DNA from: DAOTZS01 sp034434335
Lineage (GTDB): Bacteria; Chloroflexota; Anaerolineae; CG2-30-64-16
Assembly (NCBI GenBank): GCA_034434335.1
Contig: DAOTZS010000199.1
Span: 1-7,323 of the forward strand
Direction of reading: 5' to 3'
DNA length: 7,323 nt
The notes below the pieces were generated by a model. The model did not search any database. It worked only from the letters and a program-made list of their open reading frames with translations, and had not been told where the DNA came from. The position numbers were made by a program, and so were the translations under genes. Positions 5,432 through 7,323 of this stretch are shown here, one piece after another (positions within the stretch are counted from its first letter, which is position 1; each line of letters starts with the position of its first letter).

Positions 5432-5740
5432 ATGGGTGAACAAGTCAAACTGCTGCTGACCTTTGATGTCCGCCCTGGCCGCGAGAATGCGTTCCGACGC
5501 TTCGTGGCAGAGGAACTGTTGCCTCAGGCTCAGGAGCTGGGATTGGTGCCCACCGATGCCTGGCATACGGCGTACGGTAAGTACCCCAACCGCCTGATCG
5601 GCTTTGTGGCCGAGGACCTCAAGACTGCGCAAGAAGCGCGAGCTACATTGCAGTGGCAGAACTTGATGAAGAAACTGGAGAGCTATACCGAGAATCTCAG
5701 TCAGCGCCTGGTGCGCCTGCGCGGCGGCTTCCAGTGGTAA
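5432..5740 (+). CDS. Small protein, probable dimeric alpha/beta-barrel fold
   Basis: The product has 102 residues and starts one base after the previous stop. It lacks a clear ribosome site of its own, so translation is probably coupled. The predicted layout is strand (VKLLLTFDVRPG, 5-16), helix (ENAFRRFVAEELLPQAQELG, 18-37), strand (WHTAYGKYPN, then LIGFVAEDL) and helix (KTAQEARATLQWQNLMKKLESY). This is the beta-alpha-beta-beta-alpha pattern of ferredoxin-like, dimeric alpha/beta-barrel proteins (the NIPSNAP/EthD/ABM type), in which the 'tfdvrpGre.afr.f' opening is common. The fold is inferred from pattern only and no function is assigned. The gene ends at 5740, abutting the stop of hisE on the other strand with no base between. 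A 6-bp hairpin (5742-5760) follows its stop but lacks a T-run. Confidence 0.8.
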   Translation: MGEQVKLLLTFDVRPGRENAFRRFVAEELLPQAQELGLVPTDAWHTAYGKYPNRLIGFVAEDLKTAQEARATLQWQNLMKKLESYTENLSQRLVRLRGGFQW

Positions 5741-6025
5741 TCACGGCTTGAAGCGCCGTGCCAGTTCAGCTTCGACCTCTGCCCACTTCAGCTTTCTGGC
5801 GGCCAGCAATACCAGGCAGTGATAGAGTAGATCGGCCACTTCTGCTACCAGCCGTTCATCCTCCTCGCTGAGCGCGGCCACGGCGACCTCCACCGCCTCC
5901 TCACCGACTTTTTGGGCGATGCGGGGCAGGCCGGCGGCCAGCAACTGAGCTGTATACGACCCCGCCGGCCGGTTGCGCTGGCGCTCTTCGATCGTCTCCC
6001 ACAAGGCCTCAAGCACCTCACTCAT
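5741..6025 (-). CDS. hisE: Phosphoribosyl-ATP pyrophosphatase
   Basis: HisE catalyses the second step of histidine synthesis in the cytoplasm, splitting phosphoribosyl-ATP into phosphoribosyl-AMP and pyrophosphate. The product has 94 residues, usual for a free-standing HisE. It belongs to the all-alpha NTP pyrophosphatase (MazG-like) fold. The metal-binding acidic residues are visible: KVGEEAVE at 39-46 (Glu42, Glu43, Glu46) and EVADLLYH at 62-69 (Glu62, Asp65). The opening with SYTAQLL and the RIAQKVGEEA segment are typical of the family. ATG at 6025 lies inside the last codons of hisI (8-base overlap), with a GGAGGGGAG ribosome site 8 bases upstream, so the two are translated as a coupled pair. 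Other bacteria often carry these activities as one HisIE fusion; here they are separate. Confidence 0.95.
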   Translation of the reverse strand: MSEVLEALWETIEERQRNRPAGSYTAQLLAAGLPRIAQKVGEEAVEVAVAALSEEDERLVAEVADLLYHCLVLLAARKLKWAEVEAELARRFKP

Positions 6026-6422
6026 CGCTGAGGCTCCCCTCCTCAGGCTGGTCAGCCAAAGGCCGGAAAAAGCAAGTGACCGCGCCGGTGTGGCAGGCCG
6101 GCCCGGCCGGCTCGACCTGCACCAGCAGCGTGTCGCCGTCGCAGTCGGCCCAGATGGCCGTGACGCGCTGCGTGTGGCCCGAGGTGGCCCCTTTGTGCCA
6201 CAGCTCGCCCCGGCTGCGGCTCCAGAAGTGCGTCTCGCCGGTCTCTTGTGTCAGGCGCAGCGCCTCGGCATTCATCCAGGCCACCATCAGCACCTGGCCG
6301 GTGCGCGCATCCTGCACCACGGCCGGGATCAAGCCGTGCTCGTCCCAGCGCAGGTCGGCCCAGGTCGCGTGATCCACCATCTCTGTTGTACCCCGCTTTG
6401 CGTCTGTTGCAGGTTCGTCCAT
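6018..6422 (-). CDS. hisI: Phosphoribosyl-AMP cyclohydrolase
   Basis: HisI catalyses the third step of histidine synthesis, opening the purine ring of phosphoribosyl-AMP, and acts directly on the HisE product. With ATG at 6422 the protein has 134 residues. The signature is complete: WSRSRGELWHKGATSGHTQ (67-85), the metal-binding DCDGD (Asp93, Cys94, Asp95, Asp97), and CHTGAVTC with the zinc ligands Cys110 and Cys117. The frame is open to a GTG at 6455, but that codon lies beside the -10 box and is unlikely to be used. ATG at 6380 (120 residues) is a real alternative, because the conserved part begins after it and neither start has a strong ribosome site. hisI leads the unit and overlaps hisE by 8 bases. 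No other his gene is in the window. Confidence 0.93.
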   Translation of the reverse strand: MDEPATDAKRGTTEMVDHATWADLRWDEHGLIPAVVQDARTGQVLMVAWMNAEALRLTQETGETHFWSRSRGELWHKGATSGHTQRVTAIWADCDGDTLLVQVEPAGPACHTGAVTCFFRPLADQPEEGSLSDE

Positions 6423-6445
6423 GCGACCCGTAATCTCCGCTCGAT

Positions 6446-6475
6446 ATTGTAGCACGATATTGAGAAGGCGGCCAA
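6446..6475 (-). promoter_or_regulatory. Candidate promoter of hisI-hisE
   Basis: The minus strand reads TTGGCC (6475-6470), an 18-base spacer, then TACAAT (6451-6446). The start of transcription would fall near 6439, giving a leader of about 17 bases before ATG at 6422. This argues against the GTG at 6455 as the start codon. No histidine-rich leader peptide or attenuator is seen. Confidence 0.55.
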
Positions 6476-6540
6476 CAAGCGCCCGGCCGTCGCGGAGTTG
6501 GCCCTTTTTGGCAGTTACCTTTGCGCCTACGGCCGTTTAG

Positions 6541-6554
6541 CCGATTTTGATCGG
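6541..6554. promoter_or_regulatory. Small inverted repeat on the -35 box of the kinase promoter
   Basis: CCGAT (6541-6545), four bases, ATCGG (6550-6554). It covers the -35 box of the rightward promoter, where a bound protein would block polymerase. The arms are only 5 bp, so chance is quite possible. Confidence 0.25.
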
Positions 6555-6575
6555 ACTCGATTCTCGTTATATAAT
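6547..6575 (+). promoter_or_regulatory. Near-consensus promoter of the protein kinase gene
   Basis: TTGATC (6547-6552), a 17-base spacer and a perfect TATAAT (6570-6575). Transcription should begin near 6582, leaving a leader of about 68 bases before ATG at 6650. It is divergent from the hisI promoter, about 70 bases away. Confidence 0.7.
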
Positions 6576-6649
6576 AGTCATAATGCCAAAGCGGACGGTC
6601 GCGCGTTTCGGCAGTTCTCCTTCCTCCCCGCGACCGGGAGGGTGCAACC

Positions 6650-7323
6650 ATGTCCGACCTCCTCGGCCAGGCCGTCGGTGGCTACCGGCTGACCGACCGG
6701 TTGGGCCAGGGCGCGATGGCGCAGGTCTATCGAGGCCTGGCGCCCGACGGCCGGCCGGTGGCCGTGAAGATCCTCTACCCCAATCTGACCGGCGATGAAG
6801 GGTTCCTGGCCCGCTTCCGCCGCGAGGCTGCGGCCGCCGGCCAGCTCGATCACCCCCATATCGTCAAGGTGCTGGATTACGGCAGCGAAGGCGAGCTTCA
6901 CTACCTGGTCATGGAGCTGGTGGATGGGCCATCGTTGCAGGCGGCGTTGCGCAGCCGGCGACAGCCGCTCGCGCCCACGGAAGCCGTTGCCCTGATCGCG
7001 CCCCTGGCCGAGGCGCTGGATTATGCCCATCAACACGGGGTCATCCACCGCGATATCAAGCCCTCCAACATCCTCCTGGCCGGCGGCCAACTGGATGCCC
7101 CCGTATTAAGCGACTTTGGGGTGGCGCGCATGGTGGACGCCACCGTGGCGACCCAGGCCGGGGCCATGCTGGGCACGCCGGCCTACATGGCTCCCGAGCA
7201 GGGCGAGGGCCAGCCCGGCGACGAGCGCAGCGACGTGTACGCGCTGGGCGTGATCCTCTACGAGCTGCTCACCGGCCAGCCGCCCTTCCAGGCCGATTCG
7301 CCCTACGCGCTGATCCTGCGCCA
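6650..7323 (+). CDS. PknB-type serine/threonine protein kinase, N-terminal part
   Basis: The frame is open from ATG at 6650 to the right edge (224 full codons), so the gene continues beyond the window. GGGAGGG lies 7 bases before the start. The catalytic domain begins at once and every key element of an active Hanks-type kinase is seen: glycine loop GQGAMAQVY (19-27), VAVK with Lys40, the helix-C Glu59, HRDIKPSN (133-140, with Asp135, Lys137, Asn140), DFG (155-157), GTPAYMAPE (175-183) and DVYALG (195-200). The glycine loop has Ala in place of the third Gly, which is common in bacterial kinases. No signal peptide or membrane segment precedes the kinase domain, so this part is cytoplasmic. PknB-like kinases often carry a membrane segment and sensor or repeat domains after the kinase domain; whether this one does cannot be seen here. 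Its targets are unknown. Confidence 0.95.
   Translation, partial: MSDLLGQAVGGYRLTDRLGQGAMAQVYRGLAPDGRPVAVKILYPNLTGDEGFLARFRREAAAAGQLDHPHIVKVLDYGSEGELHYLVMELVDGPSLQAALRSRRQPLAPTEAVALIAPLAEALDYAHQHGVIHRDIKPSNILLAGGQLDAPVLSDFGVARMVDATVATQAGAMLGTPAYMAPEQGEGQPGDERSDVYALGVILYELLTGQPPFQADSPYALILR

Noticed and set aside
6423..6455. GTG at 6455 as the start of hisI
   Set aside because: It lies upstream of the predicted transcription start and beside the -10 box, so it would not be in the transcript from that promoter.
6578..7090. Minus-strand open frame of 170 codons opposite the kinase start
   Set aside because: It is antisense to a kinase domain with all catalytic motifs and spans its promoter leader; no motif or ribosome site supports it.

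Overview
This G+C-rich window holds seven genes, one cut by the right edge. It most resembles a member of the Chloroflexota (Anaerolineae-like). That assignment is an inference from three things: the Pro/Ala-rich linker behind the lipobox of the binding protein, a PknB-type kinase beside housekeeping genes, and a large CT/GA-rich palindromic element between genes. No rRNA or universal marker is present to confirm it.

Left part, minus strand (4903 down to 159): an ABC importer operon of the CUT1 carbohydrate type. The order of transcription is MalF-like permease (4903-3458), MalG-like permease (3465-2083, overlapping by 8 bases), a 448-base gap, then the lipoprotein substrate-binding protein (1634-159). 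No ATPase is encoded here, so the importer probably uses one from elsewhere in the genome. Both permeases are much longer than usual. The first carries about four extra membrane segments inside its first extracytoplasmic loop. The second carries an extra beta-rich, cysteine-containing domain of roughly 140 residues between its first two membrane segments. This matched pair of insertions is the most unusual thing in the window. The gap before the binding-protein gene contains a roughly 210-base imperfect palindrome with a perfect 20-bp inverted repeat at its centre.

Middle: 4904-5205 is a divergent promoter region with a near-consensus promoter on each strand (TTGACC-17-TATAAT leftward, TTGCCC-17-TATAAT rightward). 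A cluster of three overlapping perfect palindromes lies between them. The rightward promoter serves two small genes, 5206-5430 (helical, unknown) and 5432-5740 (probable ferredoxin-like or dimeric alpha/beta-barrel fold, unknown), one base apart.

Right part: hisI and hisE (minus strand, overlapping by 8 bases) encode the second and third steps of histidine synthesis. hisE ends exactly where the unknown two-gene unit ends, with no base between them. Divergent from hisI, a Ser/Thr protein kinase of the PknB type starts at 6650 and runs off the right edge, behind a TTGATC-17-TATAAT promoter. The 158 bases at the left edge hold no gene but contain two small palindromes and a possible promoter for a gene further left.
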